Source: VRUE01 sp036266075
GTDB lineage: Bacteria; Actinomycetota; Thermoleophilia; Solirubrobacterales; 70-9
DNA: 64,000 bases
Direction: 5' to 3'
Assembly (NCBI GenBank): GCA_036266075.1
Contig: DATANV010000002.1
Location: forward strand, 1-64,000
The notes below the pieces were generated by a model, which worked only from the letters and a program-made list of their open reading frames with translations, was not told where the DNA came from and did not search any database. Below are positions 9,075 to 17,499 of the stretch, in pieces. The stretch's first letter is position 1. Every line of letters begins with the position of its first letter. A program made the position numbers and the translations under genes.

Positions 9075-9101
9075 TACGATTTGTTGATTGACCAGTCAAT
9101 C
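9075..9101 (+). promoter_or_regulatory. ribD promoter with overlapping palindromic operator
   Basis: A TACGAT -10-like box lies at 9075-9080. Immediately downstream, 9086-9101 is a palindrome GATTGAC-CA-GTCAATC with perfect 7-bp arms, covering the expected start of transcription. This geometry suits a dimeric repressor. No FMN riboswitch fits the ~20-nt leader. Confidence 0.5.
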
Positions 9102-9107
9102 GGTCGC

Positions 9108-10217
9108 ATGAAAGCGCAGCTGACAGGCACGGATCGGGCGCATCTCAGGCGGGCTTTGGAGCTTGCGGAGAACGGGCGGGGCAAGGTCAGTCCCAATCCG
9201 CTGGTCGGGGCGGTGCTTGTGCGCGATGGGGAGGTCGTCGGCGAGGGGTTTCATGCTGAGTTGGGGGGGCTGCACGGAGAGCGGGCGGCGTTGGCGGATT
9301 GCCGGCGGCGGGGCAAGGATCCTTCTGGGGCGACGATGTACGTGACGCTCGAGCCGTGCGCGCACCAGGGGCGCCAGCCGCCCTGCACGGAGGCAATCCT
9401 CGAGGCCGGGATCGCGCGCGTCGTCGTCGCCTCCGACGATCCCAGCGAGAAGGCCGCTGGGCGCGGCCCCGGCATTCTGCGCGATGGTGGCGTCGCGGTC
9501 GAGTTCGCCGCCGGCGAGGAGGCCAGCGCGGCACGGCTGCTCAATCAGCCCTTCCGCAAGCACGCCCACACGGGCCTGCCGCTGGTCACCCTGAAGCTGG
9601 CGATGTCGCTCGACGGCCGCACCGCGACCCCGCCCGGGGACTCGCCCTGGATCAGCGGCGAGCGCAGCCGCGAGCTGGTCCAGCGCTGGCGGGCCGAATC
9701 CGACGCGATCGCGGCCGGTATTGGCACCGTCCTCGCCGACGACCCCCTGCTCACCGCCCGCCCCTCCTCCCCGCCGCCGAGTTGCCACTTTCCTTCGGAT
9801 GGCGACGAGAAACGGCAACCCGGCGGGGTGCGGCAGCCGGTTCGGGTGGTTTTCGACCGCCGGGGGCGGTTGCCGCTCGAGTCGCAGCTGCTGGCTACCC
9901 TCGACCAGGCGCCGGTGCTGGTCGTCGCCTCGCCCGCCGCAGACGCGGAGTGCCTCGCTGCCCTTCGCGAGGCTGGTGCCGCGACGGTCGTCGTGGATGG
10001 CATCGGGCCCGCCCTCCACGAGCTGGGTCGTCGCGAGATCACCAGCCTCTTTCTCGAGGGCGGGCAGACCCTCGCCGCGGCCTTCGCCGAGGCCGACGCG
10101 ATCGACGAGGTGCGTACCTTCGTCGCCCCGGTCCTGCTTGGCGGCGGCCGTCGTGTGTCCCCGCTCGATCCCGGCGCCGAAGACACCCTGGTCACCGTCC
10201 GTTTCAGGGAGTGGTGA
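9108..10217 (+). CDS. ribD: bifunctional riboflavin biosynthesis deaminase/reductase
   Basis: Carries out two steps on the pyrimidine intermediate of riboflavin synthesis: zinc-dependent deamination and NADPH-dependent ribosyl reduction. The N-terminal deaminase domain has LHGERAAL (ligand His and catalytic Glu; HGE rather than the common HAE) and PCAHQGRQPPC with two zinc cysteines. The reductase domain starts about residue 155 (LKLAMSLDGRTA). ATG 9108 is chosen as the first ATG after the operator. First gene of ribD-ribE-ribBA-ribH. Confidence 0.95.
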   Translation: MKAQLTGTDRAHLRRALELAENGRGKVSPNPLVGAVLVRDGEVVGEGFHAELGGLHGERAALADCRRRGKDPSGATMYVTLEPCAHQGRQPPCTEAILEAGIARVVVASDDPSEKAAGRGPGILRDGGVAVEFAAGEEASAARLLNQPFRKHAHTGLPLVTLKLAMSLDGRTATPPGDSPWISGERSRELVQRWRAESDAIAAGIGTVLADDPLLTARPSSPPPSCHFPSDGDEKRQPGGVRQPVRVVFDRRGRLPLESQLLATLDQAPVLVVASPAADAECLAALREAGAATVVVDGIGPALHELGRREITSLFLEGGQTLAAAFAEADAIDEVRTFVAPVLLGGGRRVSPLDPGAEDTLVTVRFREW

Positions 10218-10218
10218 G

Positions 10219-10824
10219 GTGTTCACCGGCCTGATCCAGGACGTGGGGACGGTGGAGTCGGTCGGCTCCGGCCCCGATGGCGCCCGCCTGCGCATCGCCA
10301 CCTCGCTGGGAGCCGAAGTCGCGCCGGGCGATTCGGTCGCCGTCGACGGCGCCTGCCTGACGGCGACGAGCGCCGACGCGGACGGCTTCGAGACCGAGGC
10401 GATGAACCAGACGCTCGCGGTTACGGCCCTCGCGGATCTGCAGGCGGGCCGCCGCGTCAACCTTGAGCTGGCGATGAAGGCGTCCGACCGGCTAGGCGGG
10501 CACATCGTTCAAGGGCACGTCGACGGGGTCGGCGAGGTCGCCGCCGTCGCAGAGGACGGCTTCGCCCGCCGCCTGCGGGTGAGCCTGGCACGCGACCTGC
10601 TGCGCTACGCGGTCCCGCAGGGATCGGTGACGCTCGACGGCGTCAGCCTGACGATCGCTGCGCTCGGCGAGGACTGGGTCGAGGTCTCGCTGATCCCCGA
10701 GACCCTGGCGCGAACGACGCTGGGCGAAGCGGCGCCGGGACGCAAGCTGAACGCCGAGTGCGACGTGGTCGCGAAGTACGTGGAGAGGTTGGTGTCACCA
10801 TTCGCTGGAAAGGAGCGAGCGTGA
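10219..10824 (+). CDS. ribE: riboflavin synthase alpha chain
   Basis: Dismutates two 6,7-dimethyl-8-ribityllumazine molecules to riboflavin. 201 residues in two homologous beta-barrel halves: MFTGLIQDVGTV opens the first and GHIVQGHVDGVGEV opens the second. GTG 10219 begins at the family's usual MFTG; it lies one base after the ribD stop. Confidence 0.95.
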   Translation: MFTGLIQDVGTVESVGSGPDGARLRIATSLGAEVAPGDSVAVDGACLTATSADADGFETEAMNQTLAVTALADLQAGRRVNLELAMKASDRLGGHIVQGHVDGVGEVAAVAEDGFARRLRVSLARDLLRYAVPQGSVTLDGVSLTIAALGEDWVEVSLIPETLARTTLGEAAPGRKLNAECDVVAKYVERLVSPFAGKERA

Positions 10825-12155
10825 GCCTGATGACCGAGGCGCAAAAACAAGAGCACGAACAGGGGGCGGCGGCCAAGAGCCCGTTCGCGACGATCGAGGA
10901 AGCGATCGAGGAGATCCGCCAGGGGCGGATGGTCGTCGTCTGCGACGACGAGGATCGCGAGAACGAGGGCGACCTGACGATGGCGGCCCAGTTCGCCACG
11001 CCGGAGGCCGTGAACTTCATGGCCAAAGAGGCTCGCGGGCTGATCTGCCTCGCCCTCACCCCGGAGCGTTGCGAGGAGCTCGGCCTCAACCTGATGGCGG
11101 CCAAGAACGAGACGCCCCTGCAAACCGCGTTCACGGTCGCGATCGAGGCCCGCGAGGGCGTAACCACGGGGATCTCCGCCGCCGATCGGGCGCGGACCAT
11201 CCAGGTGGCGGTCGATCCGAAGGCGAGTCCGCGCGATCTGGTGCAGCCGGGGCATGTGTTCCCGCTCAAGGCGAAATCCGGAGGGGTGCTCGAGCGCACC
11301 GGCCAGACCGAGGCGGCCGTCGACCTGGCCCGCCTCGCCGGCCTGAATCCGGCCGGCGTGATCTGCGAGGTGATGAACGAGGACGGCACGATGGCGCGCG
11401 TCCCCGACCTCGTCCCCTACTGCGAGAAGCACGGCCTGAAGATGGTCACCGTCGCCGACCTGATCGCCTACCGCCGCCGCACCGAGAAGCTGGTCGAACG
11501 GGTCGTGGCCACGGCGCTGCCGACCGCCTTCGGCGACTTCTCCGCGGTCGGCTACCGCTCGCTGGTTGACGACAAACACCACGTGGCGATGGTCAAGGGC
11601 GACGTCGACGGCGCCGAGGACGTGCTGGTCCGCGTGCACAGCGAGTGCCTCACCGGCGACGTCTTCCACAGCATGCGCTGCGACTGCGGCGATCAGCTCG
11701 AAGCCGCCCTCGCGATGATCGAGCGCGAGGGTCGTGGCGTTCTCCTCTACCTCTCACAGGAGGGGCGCGGCATCGGCCTGCTCAACAAGCTGAAGGCCTA
11801 CAAGCTCCAGGAGGAGGGGGCCGACACCGTCGAGGCCAACCTCAGGCTGGGCCTGCCGGCCGACCTGCGCGACTACGGGATCGGGGCCCAGATCCTGGTC
11901 GACCTCGGCCTGACCAGCATCCGCATCCTCACGAACAATCCGAAGAAGATCCACGGGCTGGAGGGCTACGGCCTCTCGGTCGCCGAGCAGGTGCCGATCG
12001 AGGCCGTGCCCAACGCCCACAACGAGTCCTACCTGCGGGCAAAGCGCGACAAGATGGGCCACTCGCTGCACCACCAGGGCCTCGCCCTCGACGAGGAGAT
12101 GATCCACGACGAGGAAGAGCGCGACGCCGATGGCAGCGACCCCGCCGATGGCTGA
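10821..12155 (+). CDS. ribBA: bifunctional DHBP synthase / GTP cyclohydrolase II
   Basis: Supplies both riboflavin precursors. N-terminal RibB domain: DDEDRENEGDL (acidic Mg2+ site) and the HVFPL segment. C-terminal RibA domain begins about residue 220 and has the zinc motif CLTGDVFHSMRCDCGDQ and YLSQEGRGIGL. The GTG at 10821 overlaps the ribE stop (GTGA) and has AAGGAG 5 nt upstream, favouring it over ATG 10830. An acidic tail after about residue 430 extends beyond the usual C terminus. Confidence 0.95.
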   Translation: MSLMTEAQKQEHEQGAAAKSPFATIEEAIEEIRQGRMVVVCDDEDRENEGDLTMAAQFATPEAVNFMAKEARGLICLALTPERCEELGLNLMAAKNETPLQTAFTVAIEAREGVTTGISAADRARTIQVAVDPKASPRDLVQPGHVFPLKAKSGGVLERTGQTEAAVDLARLAGLNPAGVICEVMNEDGTMARVPDLVPYCEKHGLKMVTVADLIAYRRRTEKLVERVVATALPTAFGDFSAVGYRSLVDDKHHVAMVKGDVDGAEDVLVRVHSECLTGDVFHSMRCDCGDQLEAALAMIEREGRGVLLYLSQEGRGIGLLNKLKAYKLQEEGADTVEANLRLGLPADLRDYGIGAQILVDLGLTSIRILTNNPKKIHGLEGYGLSVAEQVPIEAVPNAHNESYLRAKRDKMGHSLHHQGLALDEEMIHDEEERDADGSDPADG

Positions 12156-12639
12156 GCCGGGGGCCTTCCTCGAGAGCTTCGAGGAGGGCGAGCGGGAGAT
12201 CCTCTCCTCGCTGCGCTTCGCGGTCTGTGTCGGCCGCTTCTACGAGGACCTGGCGCAGCGCCTGCTGCGCGGCGCCGAGGAGGGCTTCGGGCTGGCCGGC
12301 GTGCCGGCCGCATCGGTCAGCCACGTCTCGGTGCCCGGCGCCTATGAGCTGCCCTTCGCCGCCAAGCTGCACGCCGAGAGCGGCGCGTTCGCCGGCGTCG
12401 CCTGCCTCGGCGTCGTGATCCGCGGCGAGACCGACCACTACGACTTCGTCTGCGCCGAGGCCGCCCGCGGCATCCAGGACGTCCAGCTGGCGACCGGCGT
12501 GCCCTGCGCCTTCGGCGTGATCACCTGCGACACCATGGAGCAGGCCCTCGAGCGCGCCGGCGGCGGCAAGCGCGACCAGGGCCGCAACGCCGCGCTGACG
12601 GTCGCCCGCATGGCGCTGCTGCAGCGCCGACTGGCCTAG
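12130..12639 (+). CDS. ribH: 6,7-dimethyl-8-ribityllumazine synthase
   Basis: Condenses DHBP with the pyrimidine to give the lumazine substrate of RibE; normally a 60-mer or pentamer. Motifs: RFAVCVGRF, SVPGAYELPFAAK, and GVVIRGETDHYDFV with the catalytic histidine; the late motif reads GVITCDTMEQA. Two starts are possible, ATG 12130 or ATG 12148 (the latter gives a shorter overlap with ribBA). Last gene of the riboflavin operon. Confidence 0.94.
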   Translation: MAATPPMAEPGAFLESFEEGEREILSSLRFAVCVGRFYEDLAQRLLRGAEEGFGLAGVPAASVSHVSVPGAYELPFAAKLHAESGAFAGVACLGVVIRGETDHYDFVCAEAARGIQDVQLATGVPCAFGVITCDTMEQALERAGGGKRDQGRNAALTVARMALLQRRLA

Positions 12640-13016
12640 AGCGCTGGCAGCAGCGCGACTTGGTAGCGGGCGAGCTCGCGGTCCGAGGTGACCAGCGTCA
12701 GACCCTCGACCTGCGCCTGGGCGACGAGCATCCGGTCGAAAGGATCGCGATGGTGGTGGGGCAGGGAGGCGACCGCATCGGCATGGCGCAGCGAGATCGG
12801 CAGCAACGAGACTCGCGCAAGATCGAGTCGAACGGACAGGTCGTCGGGCGCGCGCAGCTTGCCATGGGATGCCTTGATCGCGAACTCCCATGGGCTGACC
12901 ACGCTCGCCCAGACCTCGCTTTCTTCGCTTCGAATGGCCTCGGCAGTCGTCTTTCTCAGCCGGTCGGGCGCCATCAGGATCCAGAGCAGCGCGTTGGTGT
13001 CGAGCAGCAGCCTCAA
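12636..13016 (-). CDS. vapC: VapC-type PIN-domain toxin
   Basis: Likely Mg2+-dependent ribonuclease toxin of a type II toxin-antitoxin pair. PIN acidic residues are visible in LLLDTNALLW, SPWEFAIK, RDPFDRML and TSDREL. I favour TTG 13016: it gives the family start (M)RLLLDTNALLW and a TTGA overlap with the antitoxin stop; GTG 13028 is the alternative. Converges on ribH with a 4-nt overlap. Confidence 0.85.
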   Translation of the reverse strand: MRLLLDTNALLWILMAPDRLRKTTAEAIRSEESEVWASVVSPWEFAIKASHGKLRAPDDLSVRLDLARVSLLPISLRHADAVASLPHHHRDPFDRMLVAQAQVEGLTLVTSDRELARYQVALLPAL

Positions 13017-13300
13017 TCGCCCCTCCACAGCTCGTCCTCGGGGGGGATGATCTCCCCTTCTTCGAACATCTGCTCGATCTCCTTGTCGAACTCGAAGAAG
13101 TCGGGAGAGAGCCAGACCTTCCCCTCCCAGCCGCCGAGCTTGCGGGGGCCGAGCTTCTTCGGCACGGGCACTAGCTTCGCCGCCGGCTTGCCGGCGCGGC
13201 TGATCACGATCTCCTCGCCGCCTTCGACGCGCTCGACGAGCCTCGAGAGATGGGTCTTGGCCTCGTGCATGTTCACCTGCTCCAAGTCCTCAGGGCTCAT
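13013..13300 (-). CDS. vapB: Phd/YefM-type antitoxin partner of VapC
   Basis: 95 residues. The N-terminal half matches the Phd/YefM DNA-binding fold (NMHEAKTHLSRLVERVEGGE, then IVISRAGKPAAKLVP); the acidic C-terminal half probably wraps the toxin. The ATG is preceded by a purine-rich GGGGGGAGAG. Translational coupling to vapC is by overlapping stop and TTG. Confidence 0.85.
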   Translation of the reverse strand: MSPEDLEQVNMHEAKTHLSRLVERVEGGEEIVISRAGKPAAKLVPVPKKLGPRKLGGWEGKVWLSPDFFEFDKEIEQMFEEGEIIPPEDELWRGD

Positions 13301-13371
13301 TTCTCTCCCCCCTTAGGCGGATCGTCGAAAGTCGGCCACACTTAGGCGACTTAGCTAACTGCGCTTCACGG

Positions 13372-13377
13372 TAGCAT
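13372..13377 (+). promoter_or_regulatory. TAGCAT -10-like box upstream of rpmB
   Basis: TAGCAT ends 10 nt before the ATG with no Shine-Dalgarno between, consistent with a leaderless or nearly leaderless transcript. rpmF has the same 10-nt spacing. Confidence 0.35.
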
Positions 13378-13387
13378 CCACGACCCG

Positions 13388-13579
13388 ATGGCCAAGGTAT
13401 GCCACAGCTGCGGCAAGGGACCGGCGTTCGGCCACTCCCGGAGCCACTCGATGGTCGCCACCAAGCGGCGCTTCGACCCGAACCTGCAGAAGGTGCGGAT
13501 CGAAGAGAAGGGGCGCAAGCTGCGCACCTACGTCTGCACGCGCTGCCTCAAGGCCAACAAGGTCGTCAAGGCCGCTTAG
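13388..13579 (+). CDS. rpmB: 50S ribosomal protein bL28, zinc-binding (C+) form
   Basis: 63-residue large-subunit protein. Opens with MAKVCHSCGKGP and has a second pair CTRC near residue 50, so the four zinc ligands are complete and this is the zinc-containing form. Monocistronic-looking, ahead of fakA-recG as in many Gram-positives. Confidence 0.96.
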   Translation: MAKVCHSCGKGPAFGHSRSHSMVATKRRFDPNLQKVRIEEKGRKLRTYVCTRCLKANKVVKAA

Positions 13580-13597
13580 AGCGCCTCAGCTTTGCAC

Positions 13598-13625
13598 GGG
13601 GCGGGCGCGGGCCACCCGCCCTCGC
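13598..13625. terminator. GC-rich hairpin between converging rpmB and MMPL gene
   Basis: GGGCGGG (13599-13605) pairs with CCCGCCC (13615-13621) around a 9-nt loop, between two convergent stops. There is no U-tract, so bidirectional terminator function is inferred. Confidence 0.4.
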
Positions 13626-13638
13626 CCCCCTCGCCAGA

Positions 13639-15801
13639 TCAGTCCGTCTCAGGCAGCGGCTCAGGCGCAGGGGGCTCGACGTGGAAACGCGGCAGGAGGC
13701 GGTTGATCCAGTCGGGTAGCCACCAGGCTCGCTCGCCGAAGAGCTGCATGATCGCCGGCACGAGCACGGTGCGGATCACGACGGCGTCGATCAGGACGGC
13801 GGCCGAGAGGCCGAGGCCGAAGAGCTTGATGATCCGGTCGGGGCCGAGCATGAAGGAGGCGAAGACGGTGACCATGATCGCCGCCGCCGCGGTGATCACC
13901 CGGCCGGTCAGCGCCAGGCCGTGGGTCACGGCGCGCTGCTCGTCGTGGCTCGCCTCCCATTCCTCGTGGATGCGAGACATCAGGAATACCTCGTAGTCCA
14001 TCGAGAGGCCGAAGACGATCGCGAAGAGGAAGACCGGCAGGAAGGACTCGATCGGGCCGGTGCCTTCGAGGCCGATCAGCCCGCCGAGCCAGCCCCACTG
14101 GAAGACCGCGACGACCAGCCCAAAGGCGGCGCCGATGCTGAGCAGGTTCATCAGCATCGCCTTCAGCGGCACCAGGATCGAACGGAAGACAGCCATCAGC
14201 AGCAGCGCCGAGAGCAGCACGACGACGCCGATGAAGAGAGGCAGTTTTTCGGTCAGCACGTCGCCGAAGTCCTCGAAGATCGCGGTGATGCCGCCGACGT
14301 AGACGGTGGCGCCGGTGCTGCGCTCGGCCGGCGGGATCAGGTCGTCGCGCACTTCCCGCAGGAGGTCGGTGGTCGCTTCGCTCTGCGGCGAGCTGATCGG
14401 GTAGATCTGGACCACGCCGACTTCCTGCGACGGGTTGAGCTGCGGCGTGGTCGCGCCGGCGACGCCGGGCAGCTCTTCGGCCTCGCGCTTGAGCGCGACG
14501 AGCACGGCATCGTCGCCCTTTTCGGGAAGCTTTGCGACCAGCGTCAGCGGACCGTTGAAGCCGGGGCCGAAGCCCTCGGCGAGCAGGTCGTAGGCCTCGC
14601 GCGTGGTCGTCCCAGCGGGATCGGAGCCCGCGTCGCTGGAGCCCAGTCGCAGCGAGAGCACCGGGATGCAGAGCACGATCAGGAAGCCGCCCGAGAGCAG
14701 CATCGCGGCCACGGGGTGGCGCTGGATGGTGCTGCTCCAGCGGAACCAGCGGCTCTTCTCGAGTTCGTTCAGCGGACGGCGCTTGCCGAGGCCGGGCAGG
14801 CGCAGCCGGTCGACCCGGCGGCCGGCGATGACCAGCAGCGCCGGCAGCAGGGTCAGCGAGGCGATCATCGTCATAGCCACCGCGATCGCCGCGGCGATCG
14901 CCACCCCGTAGAGGAAGGTGACGCCGAGCAGCAGCATGCCTAGCAGCGAGATGATCACCGTCAGGCCGGCGAAGAGGACGGCGCGGCCGGCGGTGTCGAT
15001 CGCCCGCAGGGCCGCCGGCTGCGGCTCGAGGCCTTCGTCGAGGCCGTTGCGGAAGCGGGTGAGAATGAAGAGCGCGTAGTCGATGCCGACGCCGAGACCG
15101 ATCATCGCCGCCAGCTGGGTGGCGAAGTCGGCGGTGTCGAAGACGTGGGTGCCGAGGGTCACCAGGCTGAGGCCGACGCCGAGGGCGAACAGCGCCGTGA
15201 GCACCGGCAGTCCCATCGCCACGACCGAGCCGAAGGTGAAGAGCAGGATCACGATCGCCGCCAGCAACCCGATCGCGAACGAGGTGTCGCCTTCTTCCTG
15301 GCGCACTTCCTCGATCGGCTGGCCGCCGAGCTCGACCTGCAGCCCGGCGCCCGTCTGGTCCTGGGCGATTTCCATCACTCGTTCAACGTTGTCCTTGCCG
15401 ATCTCGTCGCCGTACTCGTCGAACTGCACCGTCGCGTAAGCGATCTCGCCATTGGCGCTGACCCCGCCGCTGCCGCGGCCTTCGTAGGGGTCGGCGACTT
15501 CGCTGACGTGCGGCACCTCTTCGATTTCCGCGAAGGCCGTCGTCATCTTGCGCTTCACGGCTGGCGACTCGACCCCGCTGGGTGCCCGGTAGACGATCTG
15601 CGCGGTTTCGCCGGACTGGGCTGGGAAGCGCTGTTCGAGCAGGTCAACGGCTCGCTGCGAATCCGAAGAAGGCAGCTTGAAGTTTTCCGAGAAGGCCGAG
15701 CCAGCCTGGTCCGCGGCGAAGCCGACGAGGATCAGGGCCGCGATCCAGCCGAGGATGACCGTCTTGCGGTGGGTGGTGGTCCAGCTGCCGAAGCGTCGCA
15801 C
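13639..15801 (-). CDS. MMPL/RND-family membrane transporter
   Basis: 720 residues in two repeats: TM1, a large extracellular loop (about 35-170), five TMs, a second loop and six TMs. Typical intramembrane motifs are seen, GVGIDYALFILTRFR in the first repeat and GLSMDYEVFLMSRIHEEW in the second, whose Asp/Tyr pairs carry protons in this family. Likely exports lipids or hydrophobic compounds; substrate not deducible. GTG start; divergent from fakA across 66 bp. Confidence 0.9.
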   Translation of the reverse strand: MRRFGSWTTTHRKTVILGWIAALILVGFAADQAGSAFSENFKLPSSDSQRAVDLLEQRFPAQSGETAQIVYRAPSGVESPAVKRKMTTAFAEIEEVPHVSEVADPYEGRGSGGVSANGEIAYATVQFDEYGDEIGKDNVERVMEIAQDQTGAGLQVELGGQPIEEVRQEEGDTSFAIGLLAAIVILLFTFGSVVAMGLPVLTALFALGVGLSLVTLGTHVFDTADFATQLAAMIGLGVGIDYALFILTRFRNGLDEGLEPQPAALRAIDTAGRAVLFAGLTVIISLLGMLLLGVTFLYGVAIAAAIAVAMTMIASLTLLPALLVIAGRRVDRLRLPGLGKRRPLNELEKSRWFRWSSTIQRHPVAAMLLSGGFLIVLCIPVLSLRLGSSDAGSDPAGTTTREAYDLLAEGFGPGFNGPLTLVAKLPEKGDDAVLVALKREAEELPGVAGATTPQLNPSQEVGVVQIYPISSPQSEATTDLLREVRDDLIPPAERSTGATVYVGGITAIFEDFGDVLTEKLPLFIGVVVLLSALLLMAVFRSILVPLKAMLMNLLSIGAAFGLVVAVFQWGWLGGLIGLEGTGPIESFLPVFLFAIVFGLSMDYEVFLMSRIHEEWEASHDEQRAVTHGLALTGRVITAAAAIMVTVFASFMLGPDRIIKLFGLGLSAAVLIDAVVIRTVLVPAIMQLFGERAWWLPDWINRLLPRFHVEPPAPEPLPETD

Positions 15802-15854
15802 TCGTTCGCACCGTAGCGAACAGAGGTTCCGTCTGTCGCATCGCCCGCGGCGGC

Positions 15855-15867
15855 TAGATTTCGAGCG
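15855..15867 (+). promoter_or_regulatory. TAGATT -10 box, likely leaderless fakA promoter
   Basis: TAGATT at 15855-15860 is 7 nt from the fakA ATG with no ribosome-binding site, the same spacing as at def. Confidence 0.45.
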
Positions 15868-17499
15868 ATGCCCGACCCCTCGATCGCGCGCTTCCGCCGC
15901 GTCGTCACGGCTGCCTACGCCTCACTCGAGGGCCGCCGCCATGAGGTCAACGATCTCAACGTCTTCCCCGTCGCTGACGGCGACACCGGCGACAACATGG
16001 CGATGACGATGCGGGCGGTGATGGAGGAGCTGGATCGTCTCGACGGCCAGGACGTCGACGAAATCGGCCGCACCGAGCTGGTCCAGGCGCTGGCCCGCGC
16101 GGCGCTGATGGGTGCCCGCGGAAACTCTGGAGTGATCCTCAGCCAGATCGTCCGCGGCGCTGCCGAGGAGCTTGCCAGTCGGCCCGGCGAGCTGGTCGAC
16201 CCGGTGCTCGTAGCCTCCGCCTTCGCCAGCGCCGCCGACGCTGCGTACGCGTCGGTGCGCGACCCCGCGGAGGGGACGATGCTGACCGTCTTCCGCGAGA
16301 TGGCCCACTCGATCGCTCGCCAGCTCGCCCACCTCGAGGCCGACAAGCAGCGCCTCGACAAGGGCGTCAGCGACGCCCAGCAGGACGCGATCCTGGCCGA
16401 GGTCCTGGAGCAGGCGATCGCCGATGGCCAGCGAGCGGTCGAGCGAACGCCGGAGCAGCTGGAGGTGTTGCGCGAGTCCGGCGTCGTCGACGCCGGCGGC
16501 TACGGCCTGGTCCTGATCCTCGCCGGCGTCGTCGCCGCCCTGCGCGGCGACGTCGCCGAGCTGCCCGAGGTCAACCACTACGAGCCGCCGCGTGCCAACC
16601 GGCCCCATCACGAGGACAGCCGCTATCGCTACTGCACCAACTTCATCGTTTCCGGCGCGGGGCTGGTGGCACGCGACTTCCTGCCGAGGCTCGAGGGCCT
16701 CGGCGACTCGGTGCTCGTGGTTGGCGATGAGGCGACGTTGAAGGTCCACGTCCACACCGACGCGCCCGAACTGGCGGTCGCGCTTTTCGACGGGGCCGGC
16801 GAGGTGACCAACCTCGACGTCGCCGACATGCGCGAGCAGATCGCCGAGCGGCAGGCGCGGCTCGAAGCCGGGAGGACCGGGGTGCTGGCAGTCGCCGCCG
16901 GCGACGGGCTGGAGCGGCTCTTCGGCGAGCTGGGCGCGCACGTCGTGCACGGTGGCGAGACGCTCAACCCCTCGACCTACGAGTTGCTTGCTGGGATCCA
17001 CGAGGTGCCGGCCGAGGAAGTGCTGGTCTTTCCCAGCTCCTCGAACGTGATCATGGCCGCCGAGCGCGCCTGCGAGCTATCCGAGAAGCCGGCTTCGGTC
17101 GTGCCGGCCACCTCGCAGCAGGAAGCGCTGCTGGCGCTGATCGAGATCGACCCCAACGCCTCCGCCACGGAGAACGCCGAGCGGCTGGCCGCCGCGCTCG
17201 AGGAGATCCTCGCCGGCGGCATCGCGCCGGCTGCCCGCGACGACGCTCAGGGCCGCTTTCGCAAGGGCGATGCCGTCGGCTTCGTCGACGGCGAGATCGT
17301 CGCCTGGGGGGGCGCCGGCTCGACCCTGGCGGCGACGATCGAGCGGCTCGCGGTGGAGGCCGAGATCGTCACCGTGCTGGCCGGCGAGGACGCCCCGATC
17401 CCACTGGCGGAGGTCGATGCTCACGTGCCCGACGGGGTCGAGGTCGAGGCACACGACGGCGGCCAGCCGAGCTGGTGGTGGCTGCTGGCCGCCCAGTAG
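15868..17499 (+). CDS. DAK2-domain fatty-acid kinase-like protein (FakA/YloV)
   Basis: 543 residues. The N-terminal DhaL/DAK2 ATP-binding domain shows NVFPVADGDTGDNM (Asp residues for Mg-ATP) and GARGNSGVILSQ. Middle and C-terminal FakA-type domains follow, including EDSRYRYCTNF (about 250) and a DegV-like region. By homology it phosphorylates fatty acids delivered by a FakB/DegV carrier; no FakB is in the window. The neighbourhood (rpmB before, recG after) is the conserved one for this family. Confidence 0.88.
   Translation: MPDPSIARFRRVVTAAYASLEGRRHEVNDLNVFPVADGDTGDNMAMTMRAVMEELDRLDGQDVDEIGRTELVQALARAALMGARGNSGVILSQIVRGAAEELASRPGELVDPVLVASAFASAADAAYASVRDPAEGTMLTVFREMAHSIARQLAHLEADKQRLDKGVSDAQQDAILAEVLEQAIADGQRAVERTPEQLEVLRESGVVDAGGYGLVLILAGVVAALRGDVAELPEVNHYEPPRANRPHHEDSRYRYCTNFIVSGAGLVARDFLPRLEGLGDSVLVVGDEATLKVHVHTDAPELAVALFDGAGEVTNLDVADMREQIAERQARLEAGRTGVLAVAAGDGLERLFGELGAHVVHGGETLNPSTYELLAGIHEVPAEEVLVFPSSSNVIMAAERACELSEKPASVVPATSQQEALLALIEIDPNASATENAERLAAALEEILAGGIAPAARDDAQGRFRKGDAVGFVDGEIVAWGGAGSTLAATIERLAVEAEIVTVLAGEDAPIPLAEVDAHVPDGVEVEAHDGGQPSWWWLLAAQ

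Noticed and set aside
9075..9107. FMN riboswitch before ribD
   Set aside because: The leader is only about 20 nt and none of the conserved RFN blocks is present.
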